Assembly (NCBI GenBank): GCA_002914805.1 | Contig: JXTB01000777.1 | Location: forward strand, 39,329-103,328 | Origin: Parasponia andersonii | Taxonomy: Eukaryota > Streptophyta > Magnoliopsida > Rosales > Cannabaceae | Direction of reading: 5' to 3' | Length of the DNA: 64,000 nucleotides | Shown here: positions 11,115-23,399 of the stretch, piece after piece | Position numbering within the stretch: the stretch's first letter is position 1 | How the letters are laid out: each line of letters opens with the position of its first letter | Program-made: the position numbers and the translations under genes | The notes under the pieces: model-generated | Seen by the model: only the letters and a program-made list of their open reading frames with translations | What the model was told of the DNA's origin: nothing | Databases searched by the model: none

Positions 11115-12625
11115 TATATATATACGTATATATAGATATATAACCATATAGATATATGTTATATTAGAATTGTTATGGCTAGAAAAGACTGTGTTTTTTT
11201 TAGAACTAGTTGACGATGTAAATAAAGTACTTCTAATTATGACAAGCCAATAAGCTTTCCTGTAACTTAATTTTATAGACATTAGACAATATTATAAACA
11301 TGAGTAATATTGAGGGGCACACCACATAACCACATAATATCATAATCTGTTGGATTATATTATATTTTAGATAAAGCATATATAAGATTCAATTTATTTA
11401 TTAGATAACTTACGTGGTATTGAGCACTAGAGCACTACTCTATAAAAATAGTATTATAAAGAACCTGAACCACTATAATTGTGAATTCTCTAGGCGGACT
11501 CCACACGTAATGGGAAAATAATAAAGGATCTGATAATGAGGTGCCCTTAACATGGTTTATGCAATTTAACTCATGTTTATTAATCCACAAAAAAAGATGG
11601 GTGGAAAAGGAATAGAGTGAAAATAGAACAGAGGGAAATAAGAAATAATGAGTTGATATGTTAATATGTTAACGAGAAAGTGAGGATTCTATTTCACATG
11701 CAACTAGTTGATATGTTAACATAAAAAAAGAGAAAATATTTTTGTTTCCTATTCGCTTTTCTCTTCGTTACTAATTAGTAGCCTTCAGCGGTTGGTTTTG
11801 ATAGAATTGCTCCTTTTATATGTGTTAGATACACAAGACAAGTGAAAGTAAATTTACCTTTTTTAGCCTCCGGCTTCAAACTCAGAGCGGTAGTTAGATA
11901 TTGAGGATTTCAATAGCGATGGAAATGACTCAATTTTGAGAAAGAAGTGACTTGGCAGAGCATCTGTTCCTGAAAATATATACACTTCAGAGCTCAAAAA
12001 TCAATCAACGAGGGAGCGGGACTCATCTCTAAACTAAAGAGCACGTACTTCATTAAAAATATTACATGATATTTTTTTAAAATTTTTTATTATTAAATTT
12101 AAACATAAATATATTTAATTAAAATTCTAACTCCTCTCATCCTGCACACTCCCAATAATACTGAAGTAATTAAGCTAACCTCAATTAGCTATTACATGAC
12201 ATGGCAAACTGTTATAGCAGCTATACATTTTTGTCTTTTTTTGTTTTTTTTTTTCCCAAAAGAGTTTCTGCACGCTGCTAAGTTGTTAGTTATTAGTAGG
12301 TGCTTTATGTTATGATACTAATGCATGTATGTTAGTAATGAAATGCAAATCTACTTTTTACTCTGTAATAGTTTTAATGATAAAACTTGCCAATAGAAAA
12401 GTTAATTAATTTATTAATTATGTTGTAGCAAACTTAGCTTGATTGATAACTAAGCTCCACGTTAAGATTTACCACTAAAATCCTCCTTCGCTAATTCAAA
12501 ACATTGCAAGAAAAAAAAAAAAAAAACTAATTTCTTGACTATGTACTAACATTAAATTTTACTTAAAACGAGCTCCCTTTCCATAAACTTATAAATAGCT
12601 AGAAAAAGATTAATCATATAGTGAT

Positions 12626-12720
12626 CACTACTACTACAAAAAAAGTCACAACCTAGTGACAACTTCTTAGTCCCAACAAAAAATTTTTAGTCACAACTAA
12701 TAATTCCGTGTGACTAAAAA
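12626..12720. repeat. Possible CACTA-type terminus
   Basis: CACTACTACAAAAAAAGTCAC followed by several GTGAC / TTAGTCAC motifs resembles the terminal and subterminal repeats of plant CACTA (En/Spm) MITEs. The opposite end was not found, so this is tentative. Confidence 0.3.
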
Positions 12721-12761
12721 AGTAATATTTAGTAGATAATCTTCTTTTAATCATGAATTTT

Positions 12762-13565
12762 TCACTTTTCATCGTCAATTTTATTGCGATTGAAGTGAAG
12801 TTTTTTTGTAATGAATACGTACGTTGAAAGAGAAATAGGGTGCTGGAGTCCACTTGTTAGCGGAACAGGACCAACGGGCCAGCCTGTAGCTACTGGTCCC
12901 ATTGCTTGCTGTAACAAATCTTGTATAGGCAAATGAGAATTAGAAAAATAAGCTGCTTGATCTTGATCACTTCCAGAACTTTCTTTGGAGTTATGGGATG
13001 AATAATCGTCGATAGGAAGGGGCAGAGGGCCTGTTACACATAAGAACTTAATTGTTAACACTTTTCATTCTGTATTTAAAAACAAAAAGACTAGGGAAAA
13101 TGAATGGTGGCTAGAACTCTTCTCAATATATAAGTTAAATTAAGAATAAACACTTTTCTTTTCTCTCTCCTATTTTCTCTTTCCTTTTTCTTTTATTACT
13201 CTCCCTTTTGATTTTCACTTTCAAATGTAAAAAGTATTAATTACCAAATATGTATTTTATTTTTTTTATTTTATAAAACAAAAAATACAACATTATTATC
13301 AAATATATTTTTATTTTTGAAATACAAAAACCAAAATAAGAAAAAATATTTTCATTTTTGTGTTTAAAAAAACAAAAAATAAAAGTGTTACCAAAATACA
13401 GATGTATAAATATTCATGATACACATTTACATACATACCCTCACTTTCTTGGGACGTTTCTTCCGGATCATCATCAGTTATTCCCATGGATAGTCTTAAC
13501 AAGTCGTGGCCGTAGTCTACTTCGGATGACGAACTACGATCCGGGGGACAAATACGAGATGTCAT
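12762..13565 (-). CDS. Unrecognised two-exon reading frame
   Basis: ATG at 13,563-13,565 opens exon 1 (13,439-13,565), which encodes MTSRICPPDRSSSSEVDYG...DDDPEETSQESEG and ends at a GTATGT donor. A second exon starts after an AG at 13,031-13,032, in frame. It encodes PLPIDDYSSHNSKESSGSDQ...PIQDLLQQAMGPV...GWPVGPVPL and can run to a stop at 12,762. The total would be about 132 residues; a further donor may exist near 12,830. The protein is acidic, Ser-rich and probably disordered, with no family I recognise. It lies about 0.8 kb upstream of the MATH pseudogene, on the same strand. It could be that gene's diverged 5' end, but the junction phase does not obviously fit exon 2. The TA repeat at 13,671-13,690 might act as a TATA region. 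Confidence 0.4.
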
Positions 13566-15557
13566 TATATATAAATTTAGCTTAGCAATAGCAAATTATA
13601 GCTCTTATAATTTAATCTCAATATTTTTGAAGTCCATGTACTGTATTGCTTTATTTATATACCTAAATACATATATATATATATATATAATGCGAATCAC
13701 TTTGGCTTTGATTACTTCTCCTTTTCTTGATTAGCGCGAAACATTTCTTCCTTTCCTCTGGTAATAGTATTTATACGCTCTTTTTTTTTTCTGCACTGTA
13801 AGAAAGACATTGGGGCCGCGGTACATTATCAATTGTGACCATTTCTAAGGCTAGCGAAAAACTATAAATCATTCACAAAACTAATCTTTTTTCCAATGAG
13901 ATTTTTAGAATTCCAAACTTGTCCCTGTCCTTACCACCGGTAAAAACTTGACTGCGGTCACAAATTTTTGACCAAACCTAGATAAAGATTTGAGCTCAAA
14001 AAATCTAATCTAAGATTAAAAGAATAAAAAAAAATAAAGAGTTAATAACGACGACTCACCTCCTACAAATTTGATTACGATGAAGATTCATAAAGAATGT
14101 TAGTAAAGAAACTTGGAGTGATCATAATTTGTATCGACGAAAATCTGGACATTTTAATTAGATATTTAAATAAAATTAGATATGTAATATAACAATAAAT
14201 GGCCCCTTTCGTTTCATGGATAAGTTATTTTTATCATCCTGAGAGCATTAATAGACGCCCGTGGGTTCAAAAGCCCAAACGCCATAACTTAATGATTGGT
14301 ATACTCCTGTCTTTAAGGTCAAATTAGTGAACCAGTGTTGAAATATAAATATAAATTTTACAATAAAAATCCAGTTTACCCTGCAACACTAGCCTAGGTG
14401 AAACGCAAAATATTTTCTCATAAACTAATTAAAACAAACACGTGGCGGAAAAGCGGCAAAACAAAATTATACCACAGTTGATGATGTATTCGTCCTCAGA
14501 GATTTTCTGGTGCTGTGACTTATGTTTTTGGTGCACTAGGCGGGTGGACACCTTTGTGCACTACAAAATCAATATTGCAATTAGCAAATATACGCAAGAA
14601 CAAAAACTAGAATGAAGTTCTCAAAAGAATCTTTTCACTTGGTTATTTCTTGATACATTGGCCTGCTTTTTCTTCTCTTAGAAAGTTAAAAAAGGGTAAG
14701 AGGAGAGTTTTTCTCTCTTCAAAATAATCTTTACGCTCTGTATTTCTCTCTTTTGAAAATCTTTGTATTTCTCTCTAAAAATAAAAAATCTCTGTATTTC
14801 TCTCCAAAAACAAATTAGCAGAGATAAAACTGAAGCTAAAATGTACGTGCCCTTTATACTTCGTTTTTTTTTTTTTTTTTTTTACGTAAAATAGAAGCTG
14901 TCTAGAATCATTGAATTTACCAACGTTTAGGATTCGTATACATACTTTATTACCCCTAAAAGGGCACTCCCCTAATTTGGGGTTCATTGGTTTAAATTTT
15001 GTCAAATTCAATTTGGAACAAATCATTTATCAGATTAGAAATTAAATTAAGAATATTTTATCTAGTTCAAATATTTTCTCAATTATCTTGATCCCCAAGT
15101 TTTAAGTTAGAAATACAAATTAAGAATATTAGATTTGATTTGATTTAATCAGTTGTCAATTTGATTTTCCAATTGAACAAAATAACACTAGTCGAATATC
15201 CGGTAAATACTGCCTTTTTAATTTATTTCCAATTAAGTTAAATGTCTGAGTTCAAAATAATGTTGGAATGAAATAAAACTAATAAGACAAAGAATCGAAA
15301 ATTAAAATTGCTTTTTTTTTTTTCTTCCAATTTTACTAGTTTTGTAACTTTCTAAAATTATTTCCCATTGTGTAAGTAAACAATAGACTCTTCAAGCAAA
15401 AAAAGTAAACAACCACTCATATCATGAATAAAAGAAAATACTACCTTTATTAGTTTATTTCGTTTTCTATGATTACTATTAGTTTGTGTGGCAATATACT
15501 TTTTAATAGACGGTGTGGGTTGCCAATTACGCAGGGCTACTTATGGTCTCGGATCGT
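13566..15557. other. Intergenic stretch without recognisable genes
   Basis: AT-rich sequence with a TA microsatellite near 13,671-13,690 and homopolymer runs near 14,862-14,883. Open frames of 60-90 codons here show no domain or splice logic. Confidence 0.6.
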
Positions 15558-15608
15558 CTGTCCATTTTTCTTGTTTATTTGTCTGTCCGACCTCTAATTC
15601 ATTGACAC

Positions 15609-15622
15609 GTCATTTAGTTTTC
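15609..15622. repeat. LINE target-site duplication, left copy
   Basis: GTCATTTAGTTTTC, identical to 31,553-31,566, directly abuts the LINE's A-rich 3' tail (read on the minus strand). Confidence 0.85.
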
Positions 15623-15689
15623 TTTTGTTTTTTTATGGTAACAACTAAAATTCATTGAAAGAGGAGCAACCAAACAAAAGGATGCATGA

Positions 15690-18600
15690 CTAAAGCAGCA
15701 TAGTGTCCAAAATACAAACTAACCCAGGAATAGATCTGGGTTGAGTAAAACCAGAAATATTACAAGCAGAGCACCATTGAGCGAGGTTGTGTGCACTAGT
15801 ATTTGCAGTTCTGGGCACCCATGCCACTTCCCACATTACTAGTTTCGGAAGGAGAAATTTGCAATCCTCTGCCAGTAGTCGTGCCTCCCAGTATTGGCAA
15901 TCCAAATCTCCATGTAAGGCTCTGGAAATGCTTCGGCAGTAACATGGGTAAGATTTGTGTCAATGGCCATTCGAATGGCAGCAAGTAGGCCTGCACACTC
16001 TGTTGTTTGCGGTTCCATGAGGGAGCTGAAAGTTGTGTGAGCAGTTAAAATCTGACCCTTCTCATTTCGATGCAAAGCAGCTAGCACAGAGCCTTTCTCC
16101 CCTATACATACATATCTGTGTTTATCTTTGCCCATCTGAAAGGGAGTCGCAGCCACTCTACATTTGGCTCAGGGTTCTCCTTGTCAACCATGATGAGTTC
16201 TTTTGCAAATTCATCATATCTATCTCTGGCTCCCCTATGAATGCAGAATAGATCGAATTCTTTCTGATTAAAGATCATGTCATTCCTGTGGCGCCAAATC
16301 TGATCAATAAGGCAAAATGCGTATAGAAGCACCATATGGCCAATGCTATTGTCTAGTTTGTTGAAAATGAATTCAAGAAGATCTCTGCAGGAGCTCAGGG
16401 TGAATTTTTCCGTACGGGAGGACCAGGGAGTCATAGACCACAAGGGTTGCACTCGGTCACAGTTAAGAAACAGATGATGGGTAGATTCCACTTCCTCATG
16501 ACAGAGCGGACAAAGTGTCGAATCCATTGGCATTCGCTTATGTAACACTTCCCGCACTGGGAGTGTATCAAAGATTAAAGACCCCCAAAGCAGTTTGTGT
16601 CTTTGATGAATTTTTGCATGCCATAGCTTCTTACACAGGGAGGCCAATTCATGAGATATTGTGAACCTTTGCTTTTGGTCAATCACATAAGCTGATTTAA
16701 CAGAGAATTTCGCATTTTTCGCTGCCACCCAACACCAATTATCTTGGCCTGATCTAATAGAAAGTGGAATTTTTAGTGTAAGCCTTACATCTCTCTCTTC
16801 AAAAGTTGAGCATAATTTTTCCTCATTCCATCTCTTGCCTGGAGTGATGAAATCACTGGCCCAAGCATAGCCATATTAGTGGTAGTACCATCCCCCACGA
16901 TCTTGCAAGCACGTTTAGTAATGAGATCCTTTACTCCCATAATCGTTGTTGGAGCGGTTTTTACCAACTGTCTACGTGTTTCTGAACCGCTAGTGTTATA
17001 TCTTCCAACTAGCCATGTGTCCTTGCTATCCCAAAGAGCTTTTGACTTCAGGCAGGGTCGGAAAGGCGGGGGTGGCCACTTGCAAAGACTCTCCGATGCT
17101 TAAGTCAGATATTTACCTCCGAGATTGAATAGCAAAGATTCAGTTTTTTTATGTATGAGTATGTCTTTTTTCTTGCTTATGAACTTTTAAATGTTTCTTT
17201 TTTTGTATGCGTATATGCCTCTACTTTGGGGACGCATGACTCATATATATATATATATATATAGTCCTGAGATTGCGAACCACCCGGTTCTCAATCTCAG
17301 GACTGAATACTTTTTTCCTTAAGACTTTTTCCAGAGGTCACGGGCCGAGATTACTATAATCCCCTGCACCGCTATAGCCTAGTTTCCGAGGTCTCCTATG
17401 GCTCGAATCTATCAGGGGCGAGATTTGGACAAATCGCCGTTCTATCAGGACGGCTTGCCCCCTGCGCACACCTACTCAAGATCACATTAAATGCTCTGTC
17501 TGAGTCTAGAACTGTGAGTTGTTTTCTATCGTATTTTGGTGGAAGACCTTTGGGGCTTCCGACCCCCAGCTGTCGAGGTAAGAATCGGACTGGGCCGAGT
17601 CCATCCAGGGTCTGGAATGGGCTCGGCCCTAACCTCGGAAAGCTCGATGGCCGATGTGATATCACGTGCGACTCGCGTGGCTTTTAGCTAGTCACTCTCA
17701 ACACCTGTTAGACGGTGAGCCCCGTTTGTGACCTGTTCTGCCACTTAATCGTCCACGTGGTATATGATTTGGGAACGGGTCCTACAATCGCTTTCCAAAA
17801 AGGGGAATCAGAAGTTTTTTGCCTCAACATCTAAAAAGCTCCCATGTCTCAAGTATTTACTTCTAACTATATTAGCCCACAAGGCTTTGTTCCCAGAGAC
17901 AATGTGCCAACCCCATTTCGCGAGAAATGCCCTATTGTAGACCGTTGCGCGTCTAACTCCCAATCTTCCTGAGCTCTTTGGTTGGCAAAGAAGATCCCAT
18001 GCCCTTAGTGATTTTCTTGTTGATCCCGTGGCGGACACACCCCACCAGAAGGTTTGAAGTTGTTTATCTATCTTGCTGCAGGTAGTGTGCCGGAGCTTGG
18101 AAGTGATCATGGCATAGAGTGGCAAAGATTGTCCCACAGAAGAGATAAGTGTGAGCCTACCAGCTTTAGACAAGACCTTTGTCTCTGGTAGGCAAGACCT
18201 TTGTCTTCCATCCCGCGACTTTGTGTTGCACCCGGTCCAGTACATATTGTCAATCCTTTGATCTTTTCATGCCCAGAAAGAGGGGAAGGCCAAGATGCTT
18301 TGTCTTCTCTTTAATTCTTTGGAACCCCAGGATATCATTTACACTAATGGTCTTAGTTCTGATCGTGTTTTTGCTGAAGTTGATTGCTGACTTCGTAGCA
18401 TTTACCTTCTGACCCGACCATAAGCAATACTTGTTAAGGCACGACAGCATTTCCTTTGCAACCTTTTTAGTAGCTCTTCCAAATAGGAGGAGATCATCAG
18501 CGAACAAGACATGGCTGATTTCTTGACCTGCCCTACTCATCTTTATGCCCCTCAACTCCCCTTCATGACTAGCTTTCGTCAACATTCTATAGAGAACTTC

Positions 18601-20537
18601 AGCTAATAAGATGAATAAATAGGGAGATAACGGGTCACCTTGGCAAAGACCTCATGTTGGAGTGAAGTTGCCCGCTTTGCTGCCATTGAGTAGAACTGAA
18701 AAGGAAGCAGATCGAACACATGTTATGGTCCATGAGATCCATTTCGGATGGAATCCAAAGCGAGTGAGCACCCTTTCAAGGAAGTTCCAGTCAACCCTGT
18801 CGTAAGCTTTTTCCATATCAATCTTTATCATCATAAGGCCACCTGAACCCCTCTTCTTGTTCATAGTATGCATAACTTCTTGAGTGATAATAGAGTTTTC
18901 TGCGATCACTCTCCCATGAACAAAAGTCATCTACAGAGGAGATATCAAATCTTAGAGAATACTTTTGAGTCTGTTAGCCAGCAACTTTGTAAATTATGTT
19001 GCAGAGGCTTATTGGTCTATAGTCATTGACTGTAACCGGGAAATCTTTCTTTGGGATGAGAACCATATTTGCCTCATTAAAAGTTGCCGGTAACTGACCA
19101 TATATGAAAAAATCACGAACTGCATTGGTGACATCAGAGGATACGGATTCCCAATAGTGCATATAGAACATTCCCGAAAAGCCATCCGGCCTTGGAGCCT
19201 TCCAAGTGTTCATTGAGAAAAGGACAAGCCTGATGTCGTTCTCGGAGGGTATCTCCACCATAGCATCATTATCACTGTCAGCTAGTGATGGAGATATTAA
19301 ATTCTCTAAATCTATTGGAAAATCAGTGTGTTCCCTAGTAAAGGTCGTCGACAGTTTGGTCGTAAAAGCATCCGCAATCTCTCTGTAAGTAGTCAACATC
19401 TCTCCATTCTCTCCTTTCAAGCGAGTGATTCGATTACGATTCTGTCTGATACTTGTCGAGAGATGGAAGAATTTTGAGTTGTTGTCACCCTCCTTCAACC
19501 ATAAGGAACTGGATTTATGGCGCCAGAATAGCTCCTCACGTCTCAAGAGCTCCTCAAGCCTACCTTTTTAAACTTTCCTCTTCATCAAACCGCCACCCCG
19601 CATTCGAAGATTGTTGAATTTGGTGGAGTTGTTTTCTAAATGTTCGCAATTCGGTTTGTACATGGCCGAATTGGTTTCTGTTCCAAGCGGTCAAAGCTTT
19701 CCTAGTGCAGTTTTGCCTTCCAATTAATTGGGCACCCAGGTTTGTATTTGAGTAGGAAGACCAGGCCTTTTTACCACCAGCTGGGAGCGAGGGTCTCTTG
19801 TCCATGCTGCCTGAAATTAAAACCAAGATTTACCCTGCACCGTATAGAATAAGTTAACAAAAAGAGGATTTTGGTCAGAGAAAGTTGCTGGGAGCATGTT
19901 GACCGAAGTATCTGGGAATAAATGTCACCAAGTAACGTCGCACAATGCACGATCAAGTCTAGATCGAGCATTTGCCAACCCTTTTCCACCATTATGCCAA
20001 GAAAATTTTCCTCCATTAACACCCAAATCAATCAATCCCATTGAGAACACCATACTGTGGATGGCCTGGGAAGATCGTTGGGCGGCCCGTAACGAACCCG
20101 GACTAGTGCGCTCATTGTCTTGGAGAGTGCTATTCAGATCACCAACTAATAACCAGGGCTCAGGAAAACGACTCTTCAACAGCTGAATTCGATTCCAAAA
20201 GGTTGGCCTTTCTGCCGATTTCGATGGACCATAAATAGCTGCTGATAACAGCTTCTAAACAGACCAAACAGAGAATCAGATTTTTGTCCATCTCCACAGG
20301 CTCCACCTAAAGACTAGACTTCTAAGCAACACAAAAACCTCCACAGAGGTTTAATGGAGGCAAATAGCATGAGTATGGGAAACCTCACGACGAGAGTTTT
20401 GCTACCATTGATTGTTCAGAGATTAAATTTTCCTATAAAATAAGGCAGTCCGGACGATGCTCCCGGAGCAACGCCCGAAACTCCTGGTTTGCCGAGGCTC
20501 TGGCTAAGCCACGGCAATTGGCCACTAAGATTTTCAT
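15690..20537 (-). pseudogene. LINE ORF2: endonuclease-reverse transcriptase-RNase H, decayed
   Basis: ATG at 20,535-20,537 opens MKILVANCRGLARASANQEF, the usual start of the apurinic-type endonuclease. The middle of that domain is degraded or deleted (about 20,200-20,440). It resumes at WLLVGDLNSTLQ and GGKFSWHNGG...RLDRALCD (19,925-20,179). Reverse transcriptase blocks follow: WKAPRPDGFSGMFY and NDYRPISLCNIIYK (18,974-19,546), KIDMEKAYDRVDW (about 18,800), and the catalytic FADD at 18,493-18,504. A zf-RVT segment (LCPLCHEEVESTHHLFLNC) lies at 16,102-16,728. An RNase H-like tail is at 15,690-16,150. These enzymes nick target DNA and copy the LINE RNA onto it. Frameshifts, stops and the solo LTR inside the frame make it dead. 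Confidence 0.85.
16946..17785 (+). repeat. Solo LTR with AATCG target duplication, nested in the LINE
   Basis: This 840-bp sequence is homologous to the LTR at 5,409-6,218, from TTGTTGGAGCGG to ...GGGTCCTAC(A). AATCG is present on both sides (16,941-16,945 and 17,786-17,790). No internal region or partner LTR is present, so it arose by LTR-LTR recombination. It interrupts the LINE frame between the codons for FWKAI and MGVKDL. A TA repeat lies at about 17,242-17,263. Confidence 0.85.
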
Positions 20538-20937
20538 TGGCTCAACGGGGTGCCTGCTCGGCTTTTCCCCGCCCATTCGATGCCCGGTGTTTCTACAAGT
20601 GACGATGCCATTAGTTCCTTTGATAAATTCCTGAGTTCTGGGGTATCTTGTATCGCCATCCTTTTAAAAGATCGCAAGGATGCTCTGTTTCTTTATTTGG
20701 TAGAGGACGAGTGTTGGAATCTGGAAGATGGGCTCCTATGATGCTTCTTCGAAGCAGACCCCTTTTGAGAAGACAAGTTCATTGGGGCTTGCTTGTAACC
20801 GAGAGGAGCTGGGCTGATCGGTGAGGGTTATTCTGGATGGGCTATCACGTGACTAATTTGGGGTCCATATCCCATACTGAATCTCTGGGATAAACTATGG
20901 TTGGGCTTTCCGCTTTGGGCCAAGACCAAGCTCAAGA

Positions 20938-23074
20938 TGTAATAACCGATATCTTGAATTAAAAAAAAAAAAAGAAAATAAATAAATGAAAGGGTAAAAG
21001 ATAAAAAGACCACAGTTTTAGTTTATTAAACAAGGACAATTAAGAAATTTAAAGTATTAGGAAATTCTATATGTATAATTTTTCAGAATTTCTAACAGAA
21101 GGAAAAAAAAAAAAAATTAACACTCAACACATGGAGAAGAGAGCGGCTGAAAGCTTGGGAGGAAGAGAAAGATTATAAAAGGTTGATTGTTAATTCTCTA
21201 AGGTAAAGAACTCATCTCTATCAATTATCAATTGGTTATTTGGGATTCTTTGGGCTAATCCATTGTTTAGGGTTTAGAATTTTTTTTAAGCATTTTTTTG
21301 TTTCAGCTATGATTCTAGGGTTCATTTATATTTTGATTGATTACTCTTGCTGTAAGGTTTAAAACAAGATCAAAATTACATATTTTGGATATTTAGATTA
21401 AAAGTTATAGATGTTTGAGTTTTAAACTAGAACGGTAAAACGTAGCAGCGACTGCGACTAGTTTTTCTGGTACTTCTAATAGTCTAATAGGGCATATTTG
21501 GTATAGTTGGAAAGCTTATTCGATAAGCTTTCCAAAGGTTTATAATTTGTTAAATGCGGATTTATAACTAGAGAGATATAGTCTTTCAAAATGAGCATTA
21601 TGAATCTGGAAAATTTTTGTAACTTCCAACAATTAGAATAAAACATAGCAGCAGTTTACTTGGCTTTGTGGGGCCTACTTATAGACCCTACAGTCATGTT
21701 CTTGGCATTTTTAGGGTCCCAATCACTTGTAGATATTGTTCTCCAAGTTTCACAATTTTTAGAATTAATTTAGAATTGTTATGAGTTTTTGATGTCGAGA
21801 TTATACAAGGTAATGTAGCGAATGTATCAAGTGTGCATGGGCAGCGGGTTAGACATTGTGTTAGGCATGATTTAAGGTATCTATTAAGTATTTAATAATC
21901 ATGTATGATTTTTGTTATAATTATAGGTTCTTGTGGTAGCTAGCAATTTGTGGTAGGATTGGTTAGACTAGCGAACAGGTAAGTAACCTTTCATCTTTGC
22001 TAGTAACTTTTGTTTTACTTAAGTTAATGTTTCTCTTGCTTTCTTTTAAAGAAAATTATGTTTGCAAATCTTAAACTTATTTTCAAGCAATTTGTTAATA
22101 AATAAAAATTAGTCTGATAACAAATTAGTATCTTTTAAATAAAATATAGATCAAGCTTATATTTGTTACTATTGTTAAATTATTTGAAAGTTGTTACCTT
22201 ATTGAAAAATATGAAAAGTATTTGTTAATTATTTTATAATTGAATGTATTAAAACACTCTTCAGTGATTATACATATGGACTCAATCCACAGGGGTTATA
22301 TGTGGATAATACTAACCTAGCTGCAGGATTAAATGTAGTAGATTCGTGAATCGTACCTGGCTACAGGGGTTATTTATAGTAGATTCAGACTCAGGTACAT
22401 GGGTTATTTATGACAGATTTGGACCTAGTCACAAGGGTTAAGTGTGGCCATAGTCGCCAAAACTGTAGAGTAAAATTTGAAAATGCTATCAATTATTGAA
22501 CAAATTTGATACAATGAATTTTGAAACCTTCTACTTTGTTAAATTGATTTCTAGTTAGTTTCTTTTTCTCTTTTAAAAAAATATTAATTTCAAAATTATA
22601 GTTATTTTGTAAAATACTTATTAAACATCTCAAATTATATACGCTTGATTCAACTAGTAGAGGTTATTGGTTACTTACTGGGCTGTCGAGCTCACCCATT
22701 TTATTCTTTATTCTTTTTTAGATTCGGATAATAGTCAATAAGTAGAACTCATATTTGAAGGAGGGAGATCATTTAAGGACTCAAATTTTACTATTTAGAG
22801 TTACTGTATTGTTTGGTTTCTATTTTGAGATATTGTTGGTTATTTGAGGTATACTGAATTATTATTATGGTTTTAGTTTCTTTGTTATTATGGATTTAGC
22901 AAATTGTTATTGATGGTTTAGATTATTTGGTGTTTTATTATGATGAGATATTTTAGGTGATAACGGATTTATTTGGATTTTTAATAATGATTAAATTCGA
23001 TACCTTTCATATTTTTGCGGTTTACCCTTATAGGCATGTGGTGGTTGCCATATCCTTTGTCTCGGGGAGTGACA
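20938..23074 (+). repeat. 5' LTR of the Tekay-like element
   Basis: Begins TGTAATAACCGATATC and ends ...GGGAGTGACA. It aligns along its whole length with 27,973-30,111, with scattered substitutions. Confidence 0.88.
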
Positions 23075-23399
23075 ATTAAAAGGGTATCGGAGATTAGACT
23101 ATGATATTTTAAGATCTTATCTAAGATTATGATTTTATTTAAGTTATGATCTTTAAAACCTTTTTAAAATGTTGATTTTTTCTATCGTAAGTTATGATGA
23201 TAATCTCGTCTAAGATTAGAGTAATAAGTATTGTTAAGACATTAAGCTAGATAGTTATAATCTTTCTCCTATTTTGTTTATTATCTTGAATATGAAGTAA
23301 TGTTGGGAAAATCTAGTTTGTATTTGAAAGCTTGAATGGTAGACAATAGGACTTTGGCGGACTTAGCCCGTAAAAATTGAATGGCTAATAAATAAGCTA

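Larger units (their letters stand above)
8186..11969 (-). pseudogene. Double-MATH (TRAF-like) domain pseudogene, exons 2-6
   Basis: Five exons of the array's standard gene can be placed. Exon 2 is 11,858-11,969, exon 3 10,655-10,836, exon 4 9,407-9,639, exon 5 about 9,169-9,289 and exon 6 8,186-8,339. MATH domains normally bind partner peptides as adaptors. The lesions are clear. In exon 2 the usual GGYKW end reads GG-stop-K (TAA). Exon 4 lacks about 47 bases, with a frameshift and one N at 9,485. Exon 5 lacks its first half (no YP-G-Y segment). Exon 3 is still open and carries a 12-bp duplication (NVNQNVA); exon 6 is open. No standard exon 1 was found. Introns hold three short TA-flanked elements and long TA repeats. 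Confidence 0.8.
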
